From assembly GCA_025360875.1 (NCBI GenBank), contig JANYBI010000013.1, forward strand, positions 1 to 7,383: a DNA stretch of 7,383 bases, written 5' to 3'. The position numbers were made by a program, and so were the translations under genes. Of the stretch, positions 1 to 7,056 are shown piece by piece; position 1 is the stretch's first letter, and each line of letters opens with the position of its first letter. Below the pieces are notes generated by a model that was given only the letters and a program-made list of their open reading frames with translations, was not told the DNA's origin and made no database searches. The stretch comes from Lentisphaerota bacterium. Its GTDB lineage: Bacteria; Verrucomicrobiota; Lentisphaeria; Victivallales; GWF2-50-93.

Positions 1-24
1 TAAAATACAATATTACTGAAAGCT

Positions 25-942
25 ATGACAATGAAAAAAATGATTGATTCAAGACGGATAGTTCAAAATGCGTTGAAAATAAAAACTGTTGTTCCGGGAT
101 TCAACATCCCTTATCTCCCTATGATGGAACCGGTCGTCAGGGCGCTTGCTGATACGGGGACTTGCGGACTGATCATGGTCGCTAGGCTTGAATGGACGAA
201 GTTCAAATCGGGAAGTCTTGAAGACATCTGCAGTGAGTACCGGAGACTCAAGGACGAACGCTACACCCGGCTTCACCTCGACCATGTGCCAGTCATTGAC
301 GAAGACAATCTTGAAGTCGAGTATCAGGAGATAATTTCCAGGGCCATAGATCTCGGATACGATTCGGTAATGGTCGATGCCTCGCGTCTGCCGCTTATTG
401 AAAATATCAGGTGCACGGAAAAAATCAAAGGACTCGCAAGAAAATCTGGCGTTGCGGTTGAAGGCGAGCTTGGCGCTGTGATGGGACATGAGACGGGCCC
501 GCTTCCGCCATACGAGGAACTTTTCGCTTCAGGCAAGGGATTCACCGATGTCAAGGAGGCTGAAACTTTTGTCAGGGAGACAGGGGTCGACTGGCTCTCG
601 GTTGCCGCCGGCAATATCCATGGGGCAATTACAGCGGCAAAAAGATCCCAGACAAAAGTTGAAGCCAAGCTCGATGTGGAAAGGATCGGCGAAATCAGCC
701 GTGTAGTGAAAATCCCGCTTGTCCTCCACGGGGGGACAGGCATTAAGAATGAATACATAAGGGAATCGGTAAGGCGAGGCATAGCCAAGATAAATATAGC
801 CACAGCAATAAGGCAGCCTTATGAAAAGGCGGTTTCAGTCTCAGTCGCCCATGCGCAGGAGGAAGTATATAAAACGGTCCTTAAGATAATACGGGATGAA
901 TTGGAGATAGCTGGTTCCGCAAAATTGCTTGGCCTGAGCTGA
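25..942 (+). CDS. Class II (zinc-dependent) ketose-phosphate aldolase, FbaA/KbaY/GatY family
   Basis: This 305-residue cytoplasmic enzyme should catalyse reversible aldol cleavage of a ketose phosphate to dihydroxyacetone phosphate and an aldehyde. The length fits the family (about 280-360). By eye all four metal/catalytic sites are present: L-D-H at 85-87 (catalytic Asp86, zinc His87), E-G-E-L-G at 146-150 (Glu148) followed by Glu156 matching the mobile-loop Glu of E. coli FbaA, N-I-H-G with His199, and L-H-G-G-T-G with His235. The phosphate-binding N-I-A-T motif follows at 257-260. At 118-122 it reads D-A-S-R-L where tagatose-bisphosphate aldolases usually have His instead of Arg121, so substrate choice may differ. 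Start codons at 25, 31 and 40 are all possible and no strong Shine-Dalgarno decides; 25 is the longest. An isomerase and a sugar kinase lie downstream, which suggests the substrate is their product rather than fructose-1,6-bisphosphate. Family is secure; substrate is unknown. Confidence 0.93.
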   Translation: MTMKKMIDSRRIVQNALKIKTVVPGFNIPYLPMMEPVVRALADTGTCGLIMVARLEWTKFKSGSLEDICSEYRRLKDERYTRLHLDHVPVIDEDNLEVEYQEIISRAIDLGYDSVMVDASRLPLIENIRCTEKIKGLARKSGVAVEGELGAVMGHETGPLPPYEELFASGKGFTDVKEAETFVRETGVDWLSVAAGNIHGAITAAKRSQTKVEAKLDVERIGEISRVVKIPLVLHGGTGIKNEYIRESVRRGIAKINIATAIRQPYEKAVSVSVAHAQEEVYKTVLKIIRDELEIAGSAKLLGLS

Positions 943-982
943 TTTCAAAAATACGAAAAACGGTAGTTGCGGAAACAAGCCC

Positions 983-1007
983 GTTGGAGTTCACAACTTT
1001 AGTGTGT
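983..1007 (+). repeat. Dispersed palindromic repeat, copy 1
   Basis: This stretch begins GTTGGAGT, then CACAACTT, and folds as CAC-a-ACT / AGT-GTG around a two-base loop, with one bulged A. A near-identical copy lies at 7098-7123; the two differ by single substitutions and one missing T that breaks the otherwise perfect palindrome here. Two copies about 6 kb apart in unrelated spacers point to a genome-wide repeat family rather than a gene-specific signal. Its function is unknown. Confidence 0.6.
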
Positions 1008-1023
1008 CTTTGAATTTCCCGAC

Positions 1024-1035
1024 GCCCTCCGGGGC
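1024..1035 (+). other. GC-rich hairpin in the spacer before the isomerase
   Basis: GCCC (1024-1027) pairs with GGGC (1032-1035) around TCCG. CCC at 1018-1020 can extend it by pairing with GGG at 1037-1039 across a small internal loop. No run of T follows, so it does not look like an intrinsic terminator for the aldolase gene. It may be part of the repeat block that starts at 983. Confidence 0.4.
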
Positions 1036-1066
1036 CGGGATCTTCGACAATAGGTTACACACGCTA

Positions 1067-1145
1067 ATCCTCCTGCGGAGGACCAACTTTGAAATCAGCT
1101 CGAAAGAGGCAATTTTGAAATTGCCTCGCCTAACATAAGGAGGAT
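1067..1145 (+). promoter_or_regulatory. Structured leader of the isomerase gene with anti-Shine-Dalgarno and strong RBS
   Basis: Three elements are visible. TCCTCC (1068-1073) forms a local six-pair hairpin with GGAGGA (1077-1082) over a three-base loop. GAGGCAATT (1106-1114) forms a nine-pair stem with AATTGCCTC (1119-1127) over TTGA. The strong Shine-Dalgarno AAGGAGG lies at 1137-1143, ten bases before the ATG at 1154. ATCCTCC (1067-1073) is also a perfect seven-base complement of GGAGGAT (1139-1145), so the same strand could pair either locally, leaving the ribosome site free, or with the ribosome site, closing it. The pairings are seen directly; a regulatory switch is inference. No known riboswitch class was recognised. 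Confidence 0.4.
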
Positions 1146-1153
1146 ATAGGAAA

Positions 1154-2569
1154 ATGAAAAAATGCACGTTTGCACTGTTTTTTGGAAACCGCGGATTTTT
1201 CCCTGAGACATTGGTCGCAGGCGCAAGGAATGACCTGTCAGCAGCCTTGAAAAAGCTCGGATATGGTGTTCTTGCAATGCCTGCTGCCGAGACGAGATTC
1301 GGCGCCGTGGAAACTCCGGCGGAAGGTGCGAAGTTCGCAAAATTCCTGGAGAGGAACAAAGGGAAATTCGACGGAGTGATAATCTGCCTTCCAAATTTTG
1401 GAGACGAGACAGGAGCTGTTTCGGCGGTGCGTGACGCCGGAGTTCCGATCCTTGTCCAGGCATATCCCGATGAACTAAACAAGATGGACATGGCAGTCAG
1501 GCGTGACGCCTTCTGCGGGAAGTTTTCGGTGATGGATGTCTTCTGCCAGTACGGGATCCCATTTTCGGCATTCAGGCCACATACGGTCCATCCGGGAACC
1601 AAGGCCTTTGAGAAAAACATCCGGGATTTTGCCGGAGTTTGCCGTGTGGTCAACGGAATGAAAAGAATGACAGTCGGCGCAATAGGAGCCAGGACAACAG
1701 CTTTCAAGACAGTCCGTTTTGACGAGCTTGCCCTCCAGAAATACGGGATAACGACTGAGACACTGGATCTCTCCGACGTTTTCATGCGTATGCGTGAAAT
1801 TAAAACCGGAAGTTCGAAATATAAGGGGAAATGCGAAGTCCTTAAAAACTACACATGCTGGAAGGGGACTCCCGGAAATTCCTTTGAGAATCTGGTGAAG
1901 CTTTCGGTGACTCTTGACAATATCATAGGAGAATATGGTCTTGATGCGCTTTCTCTCCGCTGCTGGATAGAGATAGAAAAGGAATTCAAAATTTCACCAT
2001 GCGTTGTCCTGAGCGAACTGAATGACAGGGAATTTCCCGCAGCCTGCGAACTTGATGTCTGCAATGCCATAGCCATGCGGGCGCTGAGTCTGGCGTCAGG
2101 AAATCCGGCAGCCTGTCTTGACTGGAATAATAATTACGGTGAAGCCGAGGACAAGTGCATACTTTTCCATTGCGGGCCCGTCCCTCAGAAAATGATGACC
2201 GCAAAAGGTCTTATAGTTGATCATCCGATGTTTGCAAAAGCGCTTGGGGCAGGATGCGGTTTTGGCTGCAACACGGGAAGGATATCCCCTTCCGCAATGA
2301 CCTATTCAAGCGCTAAGACACTGGACGGAAAACTTTGCTTCTACCTCGGGAAAGGAGAGTTTACCAATGACAAAATACCTGATGAATTCTTCGGATGCGC
2401 GGGAGTTGCGAAAATCGCAGATCTCCAGAGGAAGCTCCAGATGGTCGGATATGAAGGCTATCGCCACCATGTGAGCGTCACATTTGGAGAGGTCGGCGAA
2501 ATGGTGCATGAGGCGTTCAAACGGTATCTGAAGTATGATTGCATGGCACTGGATCCACTGGACATATGA
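1154..2569 (+). CDS. L-fucose/L-arabinose isomerase-fold sugar isomerase (FucI-like)
   Basis: This 471-residue protein is likely a cytoplasmic, divalent-metal (Mn) aldose-ketose isomerase. The N-terminal half has alternating strand/helix character as in the FucI N1/N2 domains. The C-terminal half carries the recognisable core: A-C-E-L-D with Glu299, D-W-N-N with Asp323, H-C-G-P at 339-342 and R-H-H at 437-439. In E. coli FucI the metal ligands are Glu337, Asp361 and His528; the Glu-Asp gap of 24 residues is identical here, which supports Glu299, Asp323 and His438 or His439 as the ligands. It is shorter than FucI (about 590), so it belongs to the shorter FucI-like group, whose members differ in substrate; fucose is not implied. 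The ATG at 1154 has an excellent RBS. The FGGY kinase starts 27 bases after the stop, so the two form an operon that would turn an aldose into a phosphorylated ketose. Confidence 0.85.
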   Translation: MKKCTFALFFGNRGFFPETLVAGARNDLSAALKKLGYGVLAMPAAETRFGAVETPAEGAKFAKFLERNKGKFDGVIICLPNFGDETGAVSAVRDAGVPILVQAYPDELNKMDMAVRRDAFCGKFSVMDVFCQYGIPFSAFRPHTVHPGTKAFEKNIRDFAGVCRVVNGMKRMTVGAIGARTTAFKTVRFDELALQKYGITTETLDLSDVFMRMREIKTGSSKYKGKCEVLKNYTCWKGTPGNSFENLVKLSVTLDNIIGEYGLDALSLRCWIEIEKEFKISPCVVLSELNDREFPAACELDVCNAIAMRALSLASGNPAACLDWNNNYGEAEDKCILFHCGPVPQKMMTAKGLIVDHPMFAKALGAGCGFGCNTGRISPSAMTYSSAKTLDGKLCFYLGKGEFTNDKIPDEFFGCAGVAKIADLQRKLQMVGYEGYRHHVSVTFGEVGEMVHEAFKRYLKYDCMALDPLDI

Positions 2570-2596
2570 TGTGACCTATAGAGGACGGAGAAGCTT

Positions 2597-4120
2597 ATGA
2601 GCCTTCTTGGAATAGATATTGGCACTGGTGGATGCAAGGCTGCTGTTTTCAGCGAGTCCGGCAGCTTGATTTCCAGCAGCTACAGGACATATCCAACCAT
2701 CCGCAGGGAATCGGGATATGCCGAATTTGACAGCAGTCTGATATGGAAGATGGTGAAGGAAACCATACGGGATGTTGCGGCAAAATCAAAGAAGGACAGG
2801 ATAAGGGCCCTTTCCGTGAGTTCCCTGGGAGAAGCGGTGGTGCCTGTCTCAAAGAACAGGAAAATCCTCGGCAACAGCATACTATGTTCCGACATACGAG
2901 GCGCCGAATATATTGACAGACTCAGGAAATCACCCGGGCAGAAGAAATTTTATTCCATAAATCCGAATATTCTCGGCACAAACTATTCTCTTCCTAAAAT
3001 CCTCTGGATCAGGGACAATGATCCGGAGCTTTTTAAAAAGACGGATTATTTCCTGCTATGGGCCGATGCCGTATGTTTCCTGCTTGGCGCGGATCCCGTA
3101 ACAAGCAATTCCCTTGCGAACAGGACTCTTCTTTTTGACATGGGAAAACAAGACTGGTCGAAGAAACTCCTGGATATGGCGGAACTGCCCGCTGCGAAAT
3201 TCGCAAAAATTGTCCCTGGCGGGACGAAAATAGGCAAAGTGTCAGACAGGATCGCCTCGGAACTGGCTCTGCCGGAAGGAGTGGATATCGTTGCAGGCGC
3301 CCATGACCAGTGCTGCAATTCTCTCGGCTGTGGCAACATCAGCGCGGGCAGCGCCATCTGCGGAATAGGGAGCTATGAGTGCATCACCCCGGCATTCAGC
3401 CGGATGCCGCCGTCATCTGAAATGCTCAGGCTCGGGCTCAACGCTGAAAATCATCTCGTTCCAGGACTTTATGTATCGTTCATATATAATCAGGCGGGGA
3501 CGCTGGCAAAATGGTTCGCTGAAACTTTTGCGTCGGCGGAGTTGAAGAAATACGGTTCTGAAAAGATATTCTCCGTCCTTGAAACGGAAATACCTGAAGA
3601 GCCTACAAAACTTCTTGTCCTCCCTTATTTTGAAACGACGGGTTCCCCGGGTTTCATCTCTGACGCGTCCGGCGCGATACTGGGATTGAAGACTGACACC
3701 TCCCGTGGAGAAATACTTAAGTCGATTATGGAGTGCGTGACGCTATACTTTGTCGAGAGCATTGAAGGGATCAGAGGGCTTGGAATCGACACGAATGAAT
3801 TTATAGCGACAGGTGGCGGTTCACGCTCCGACAAATGGCTCCAGATCAAGGCGGATATTTTCGGAGTTCCTTTTGCAAGGCCCAGAATTACCGAAGGAAG
3901 CGTTTTGGGAGCTGCAATGAATGCCGGAATCAGTTCAGGTGTCTTCAAAACCCCGGCAGAGGCGGTTTCACTTTTTGTGAAAAGGGAAAGAATATTCGAT
4001 CCTGACATGAGGAGACACAAGGTATACCGTGAGAAATTAAACCAATATCAGAAGATGTTCCCATTGCTTTATGATCTGTTGAAAGATATGCGGAAGGTGT
4101 TGCCGTCTCCGGGAAGATAA
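2597..4120 (+). CDS. FGGY-family carbohydrate kinase (xylulokinase/fuculokinase-like)
   Basis: This 507-residue cytoplasmic kinase should transfer phosphate from ATP to a sugar, most likely the ketose made by the upstream isomerase. It shows the two-domain FGGY layout: the N-terminal phosphate motif D-I-G-T at 7-10, the catalytic Asp237 in A-H-D-Q-C (235-239), and the C-terminal adenosine motif T-G-G-G-S-R at 405-410 followed by the usual Q-x-x-A-D-I-F-G-V-P block. Length matches the family (480-530). The start at 2597 has GGAG at 2587-2590, six bases upstream. FGGY members phosphorylate xylulose, ribulose, fuculose, rhamnulose, glycerol and others, and specificity cannot be read by eye. If it phosphorylates C1, the class II aldolase at the left of the window could cleave the product; if C5, a pentose-phosphate route is more likely. 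A pair of hairpins lies downstream of the stop. Confidence 0.92.
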   Translation: MSLLGIDIGTGGCKAAVFSESGSLISSSYRTYPTIRRESGYAEFDSSLIWKMVKETIRDVAAKSKKDRIRALSVSSLGEAVVPVSKNRKILGNSILCSDIRGAEYIDRLRKSPGQKKFYSINPNILGTNYSLPKILWIRDNDPELFKKTDYFLLWADAVCFLLGADPVTSNSLANRTLLFDMGKQDWSKKLLDMAELPAAKFAKIVPGGTKIGKVSDRIASELALPEGVDIVAGAHDQCCNSLGCGNISAGSAICGIGSYECITPAFSRMPPSSEMLRLGLNAENHLVPGLYVSFIYNQAGTLAKWFAETFASAELKKYGSEKIFSVLETEIPEEPTKLLVLPYFETTGSPGFISDASGAILGLKTDTSRGEILKSIMECVTLYFVESIEGIRGLGIDTNEFIATGGGSRSDKWLQIKADIFGVPFARPRITEGSVLGAAMNAGISSGVFKTPAEAVSLFVKRERIFDPDMRRHKVYREKLNQYQKMFPLLYDLLKDMRKVLPSPGR

Positions 4121-4169
4121 ATCGTAAGCGTCAAGCTTCGCGAATTGAGGTTGTTTGTTCTTGAAAGTA

Positions 4170-4214
4170 TGTCGGGTTTTAACCCGACACTTAGTTGGCG
4201 GTTTAAAAACCGCC
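4170..4214 (+). repeat. Twin perfect hairpins (REP-like), possible bidirectional transcription end
   Basis: TGTCGGGTT (4170-4178) pairs perfectly with AACCCGACA (4181-4189) over TT. Seven bases later GGCGGTTT (4197-4204) pairs perfectly with AAACCGCC (4207-4214) over AA. Each stem is GC-rich outside and T/A-rich inside, an arrangement common to REP/BIME-type intergenic repeats. They stand about 50 bases after the kinase stop. With two-base loops and no trailing T run they are not textbook terminators, but they could slow or end transcription or stabilise the mRNA 3' end. Other genome copies would settle whether they are mobile repeats. Confidence 0.6.
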
Positions 4215-4268
4215 CTACTCATGAGGCAGAAAGTTCGACTTAACGGTTACGATAAATCTGTATTTACC

Positions 4269-4289
4269 TTGTATGCTCAAACCATACAA
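4269..4289 (+). promoter_or_regulatory. Operator-like inverted repeat upstream of the glycyl radical enzyme
   Basis: TTGTATG (4269-4275) and CATACAA (4283-4289) are exact reverse complements separated by seven bases. The 14-base centre-to-centre spacing and AT-rich arms suit a dimeric DNA-binding regulator. It lies about 60 bases upstream of the possible -10 box at 4349, and about 100 bases before the ATG. No regulator gene is in the window, so the partner is unknown. A seven-base inverted repeat can also arise by chance. Confidence 0.35.
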
Positions 4290-4325
4290 CAATAGTCCTG
4301 TATATGCAATCAATACGTCTGTTAA

Positions 4326-4354
4326 TGGAAGAATGTGATACTGCTGCGTATAAT
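4326..4354 (+). promoter_or_regulatory. Possible sigma-70-type promoter of the glycyl radical enzyme gene
   Basis: A perfect TATAAT lies at 4349-4354. The -35 position with a 17-base spacer reads TGGAAG (4326-4331), matching only three of six TTGACA bases, so an activator may be needed if the promoter is real. Transcription would start near 4361, giving a short leader before the ribosome site GAGG at 4375-4378, eight bases ahead of the ATG. The spacer of 266 bases and the hairpins after the kinase both favour an independent promoter here. Confidence 0.35.
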
Positions 4355-4386
4355 AAGCCATAAGAAAAACCATAGAGGAATAATAT

Positions 4387-6537
4387 ATGGACACTCATGG
4401 ATCTGGCAACACGACACAAGGCAAGACGTACTCATTCCATCTGTATGAAAAAGTTCCGCAGCGGCTTAACGATTCCACCAGGGCCTTGGCGGCAAGATAT
4501 CTCACCGGAGAAATTGGCCGGTCGATGGCTGATGACAGCTGTTCTATTCCAGCGGAGTTCTATCTGAAAGCCCCGACACAGGCGCAGCTTTATGCGGAAG
4601 CTGTCAGGCTCATTTCAGAAAATGCGCCGCTCAGGATAATACAGGATGAAAAGCTTGCCGGTGCCGCGACATTGAAGACCGCCAAATCTCATTATGTTCC
4701 CGTATTGAACATGCCGTCTGTCAGCCATACCACACTTGGATTTGAAAAAGCCCTTTCGATCGGATACCGCGGGATAAGGAAGGAAATTAAGGAACGCCTG
4801 GACAGGGGAGGGTTGGACGAAGACGGTCAGGATCTTCTCAGATGCATGATATCATGCCTGGACTCCGCGAAGATTTGGAACCATAGGTATCTTGAGCTTC
4901 TTGATGATCTCATGTCAAAAAGCGAAGGCGAGACCCGCAGTAACTACAAGGAGATTGCCGAATCTCTGAAAAATATTCCTGAAAATCCCCCGTCTAATTT
5001 CCGCGAGGCGGTACAGTCCCTTTGGATGCTCTGGGATTTCCAGAGGCTCTGCGGGAACTGGAGCGGGATCGGAAGATTTGACAAGATGCTGGCCCCGTAT
5101 CTCAAGCGGGATCTTTCCGAAGGGACGATAAGCATTGACGAGGCCAGGGAGCTGGTCGCGCATTTCTGGATCAAGGGATGCGAATGGATAACTGCCGACG
5201 AGATAGGCAGAGGTGATGCGCAGTTCTACCAGAACATAGTGCTTGCAGGAGTCGATGAATCAGGGAATGACATCACCAATGAAGTCACGTATCTCGTACT
5301 TGACGTCGTTGAGGAACTGCATATCAGCGATTTCCCGATAGCCGTCAGGCTCTCAAAAAATTCACCTGAAAAACTTCTCCTGAGGGTCGCCGAGATCCAG
5401 CGCCTGGGCGGAGGAATCATAGCGGTCTACAATGAGGACCGGATAATTCCATCCCTGGTGAAATTCGGATATCCGCTTGAAGAGGCGAGAAATTTCGCCA
5501 ATGACGGATGCTGGGAGATACTGGTTCCCGGCAAGACATCCTTTGGCTATATTCCGTTTGACACCCTCAAGATTTTCCAGGAGGCTCTCGGCCTTGGACC
5601 GGTAAATAAAAATGCAGTGGATTACGGGACATTCGATGAACTTTATTCCGACTTTGAAAAACGTCTCGCCTTATGCATAAACGGTATCATAAACAGCCAG
5701 ACCCGCAGTTCTTCCGGACCCACAGTCCTTATTGATCTTCTGATAGAAGGATGTATGGAGAAAGGCAGATCCTATCACAATCTCGGTCCGAAATACACGG
5801 TCAGATCGCCGCATGCCGGCGGACTTCCGGATGTCGCCAACAGCATGCTTGTCATAAAAAAACTGGTGTATGAGGACAGGAAATTCACGCTCAGTGAATT
5901 CATGGAGATCCTGCGGAACAACTGGCAGGGTCATGAGGATTTGCGCATGATGGTACGTTCGCGCTTCGATTTCTTCGGGAATGATTCCGCGGATTCGGAT
6001 GAGATGATGAGGAAAGTCTTTAATACATATACCGGTCTTGTCGGGAAAGTGCATTGCCGGAACGGAATCCTTCATCCTGCCGGAATCAGCACTTTCGGAC
6101 GCGAGCTCGAAGCTTTTCTCACTGACCGCACCGCATCTGCATCTGGTACGAAAAAGGGGGATATCCTGGCATCGAACTTCACGCCTTCCCCCGGAACAGA
6201 CAAGCGCGGTCCGACAGCCATCATTAAATCGCACTGTTCCATTGATTTCTCCAGGCTGCCCTGCGGCACGGCGCTTGACATCAAGATCCTGCCGTCATCC
6301 TTGAAAGGTGAATCAGGATTAAATGCACTCGCCGGAATGATGAGGACATTTGTCCAGCTCGGCGGGATATTCATGCAGATTGACGCTGTTGACACGGCGA
6401 TGCTCAGGGATGCCCAGGAACATCCGGAGAAATATCCGAACCTGTCGGTCCGCGTATCAGGCTGGTCGGCACGGTTTGCGACCCTTGAAAAGAGCTGGCA
6501 GGAAATGATCATCAACCGCAGCGAGCTGAAAATCTGA
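4387..6537 (+). CDS. Glycyl radical enzyme (PFL-like superfamily; dehydratase/lyase type, substrate unknown)
   Basis: This 716-residue protein is a cytoplasmic, strictly anaerobic radical enzyme. The active-site loop reads G-C-W-E with the thiyl-radical Cys375 and the catalytic-type Glu377, the Cys-x-Glu arrangement of diol/choline/hydroxyproline-acting members. Pyruvate formate-lyase proper has two adjacent Cys, so that function is unlikely. The C-terminal glycyl radical motif is R-V-S-G-W-S-A-R-F (689-697) with radical Gly692 25 residues from the end, the usual distance; most family members have Tyr where Trp693 stands. S-H-T-T at 113-116 supplies a His at a family-typical place, and G-N-W-S-G-I-G-R-F-D (223-232) marks the conserved G-R-F-D region, with Trp/Ser where glycerol dehydratase seems to have a substrate-binding His. 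It must be activated by a radical-SAM activase, which is not in the window. Next to isomerase, kinase and aldolase genes, it may process a diol or other short fermentation intermediate, which is inference. Confidence 0.9.
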   Translation: MDTHGSGNTTQGKTYSFHLYEKVPQRLNDSTRALAARYLTGEIGRSMADDSCSIPAEFYLKAPTQAQLYAEAVRLISENAPLRIIQDEKLAGAATLKTAKSHYVPVLNMPSVSHTTLGFEKALSIGYRGIRKEIKERLDRGGLDEDGQDLLRCMISCLDSAKIWNHRYLELLDDLMSKSEGETRSNYKEIAESLKNIPENPPSNFREAVQSLWMLWDFQRLCGNWSGIGRFDKMLAPYLKRDLSEGTISIDEARELVAHFWIKGCEWITADEIGRGDAQFYQNIVLAGVDESGNDITNEVTYLVLDVVEELHISDFPIAVRLSKNSPEKLLLRVAEIQRLGGGIIAVYNEDRIIPSLVKFGYPLEEARNFANDGCWEILVPGKTSFGYIPFDTLKIFQEALGLGPVNKNAVDYGTFDELYSDFEKRLALCINGIINSQTRSSSGPTVLIDLLIEGCMEKGRSYHNLGPKYTVRSPHAGGLPDVANSMLVIKKLVYEDRKFTLSEFMEILRNNWQGHEDLRMMVRSRFDFFGNDSADSDEMMRKVFNTYTGLVGKVHCRNGILHPAGISTFGRELEAFLTDRTASASGTKKGDILASNFTPSPGTDKRGPTAIIKSHCSIDFSRLPCGTALDIKILPSSLKGESGLNALAGMMRTFVQLGGIFMQIDAVDTAMLRDAQEHPEKYPNLSVRVSGWSARFATLEKSWQEMIINRSELKI

Positions 6538-6598
6538 AATTCCTAGAATCCAAATACCCCCTGAACCATTGAAATCTTCCAGCTGAAATGTATCTTTG

Positions 6599-6626
6599 AT
6601 AATTTTTCATGACCATGAAAAATTAT
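6599..6626. repeat. 28-base perfect inverted repeat before yajD
   Basis: ATAATTTTTCATG (6599-6611) and CATGAAAAATTAT (6614-6626) are exact reverse complements separated by AC: 13 pairs with a two-base centre. It ends 15 bases before the yajD start codon and lies about 60 bases after the glycyl radical enzyme stop. It could be an operator for a dimeric repressor, an AT-rich terminator-like hairpin with T/A arms, or a dispersed palindrome. On the + strand it would fold just upstream of the yajD ribosome site GAGGG (6634-6638) without covering it. Confidence 0.6.
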
Positions 6627-6641
6627 TTATGAAGAGGGAAA

Positions 6642-7055
6642 ATGACTACTAGAAAAGCCCCGATGGATCCCGCAAAAAGGGATGAAATGCTGAAAAAGAT
6701 TGTCCATGACGCCACGGCCAGGAAGAGCGGCTATAGGGACACTGCGCTCAGGATTTTCCCGCACATATGCGGCCACTGCGGCCGGGAGTTTTCAGGAAGG
6801 AAGCTTGTACAGCTGACAGTCCACCACAAGGATGGAAACCACAACCATAACCCGCCGGACGGCAGCAACTGGGAACTGCTCTGCATATACTGCCATGACA
6901 GCGAGCACGAGGTCCGGACAGAAAGTTATTTTGCCGGACAGAAGGACGAACCGCTTCCTTCGATATTCACACCGTTCGAAGGGCTTGATTCCCTGATCAA
7001 TATTCCGGAAGAAGATTCAGGCTCAGAAGGCAATGCCGGGGAAAAGAAAAAATAA
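6642..7055 (+). CDS. yajD: YajD-family HNH nuclease
   Basis: This 137-residue small HNH protein closely resembles E. coli YajD (about 115 residues) through its core. Visible features are S-G-Y-R near 29-32, a zinc knuckle C-G-H-C at 43-46, the HNH centre T-V-H-H at 59-62, Asn/His residues at 66-70, then D-G-S-N-W-E-L-L-C at 73-81 and C-H-D with a second Cys pair (Cys81, Cys84) and His85/His89. Two Cys pairs probably bind a structural zinc; His61/His62 and His85 are the likely catalytic set. The C-terminus after about residue 100 is acidic then lysine-rich and looks disordered. Members are presumed DNA endonucleases of unknown role. The start has GAGGG only three bases upstream of ATG, a short spacing. 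It is probably functionally unrelated to the sugar genes. The family assignment is firm; the role is not. Confidence 0.9.
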   Translation: MTTRKAPMDPAKRDEMLKKIVHDATARKSGYRDTALRIFPHICGHCGREFSGRKLVQLTVHHKDGNHNHNPPDGSNWELLCIYCHDSEHEVRTESYFAGQKDEPLPSIFTPFEGLDSLINIPEEDSGSEGNAGEKKK

Positions 7056-7056
7056 C

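Noticed and set aside
1044..1070. Possible promoter TCGACA ... TAATCC upstream of the isomerase
   Set aside because: The -35-like hexamer is good, but the downstream hexamer matches the -10 consensus poorly and the spacing is short; it also lies within repeat-derived, hairpin-rich sequence.
991..1785. 264-codon open frame on the minus strand across the isomerase gene
   Set aside because: It runs antisense to a gene with clear FucI-family metal-site motifs, its residues show no recognisable motif, and its end lies in a repeat/hairpin region. It is a shadow frame.
25..4120. Sulfoquinovose degradation (sulfoglycolysis) as the function of the aldolase/isomerase/kinase set
   Set aside because: A class II aldolase and an isomerase could fit some sulfoglycolytic variants, but an FGGY kinase is not a usual member and no sulfo-sugar glucosidase or sulfonate exporter is present. 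There is no specific support.
5671..6234. 187-codon open frame on the minus strand inside the glycyl radical enzyme gene
   Set aside because: Antisense to a gene with intact family motifs and no recognisable domain of its own.
4387..6537. Pyruvate formate-lyase (pflB)
   Set aside because: PFL has two adjacent active-site Cys; this protein has a single Cys375 followed by Trp and Glu, the dehydratase/lyase pattern.
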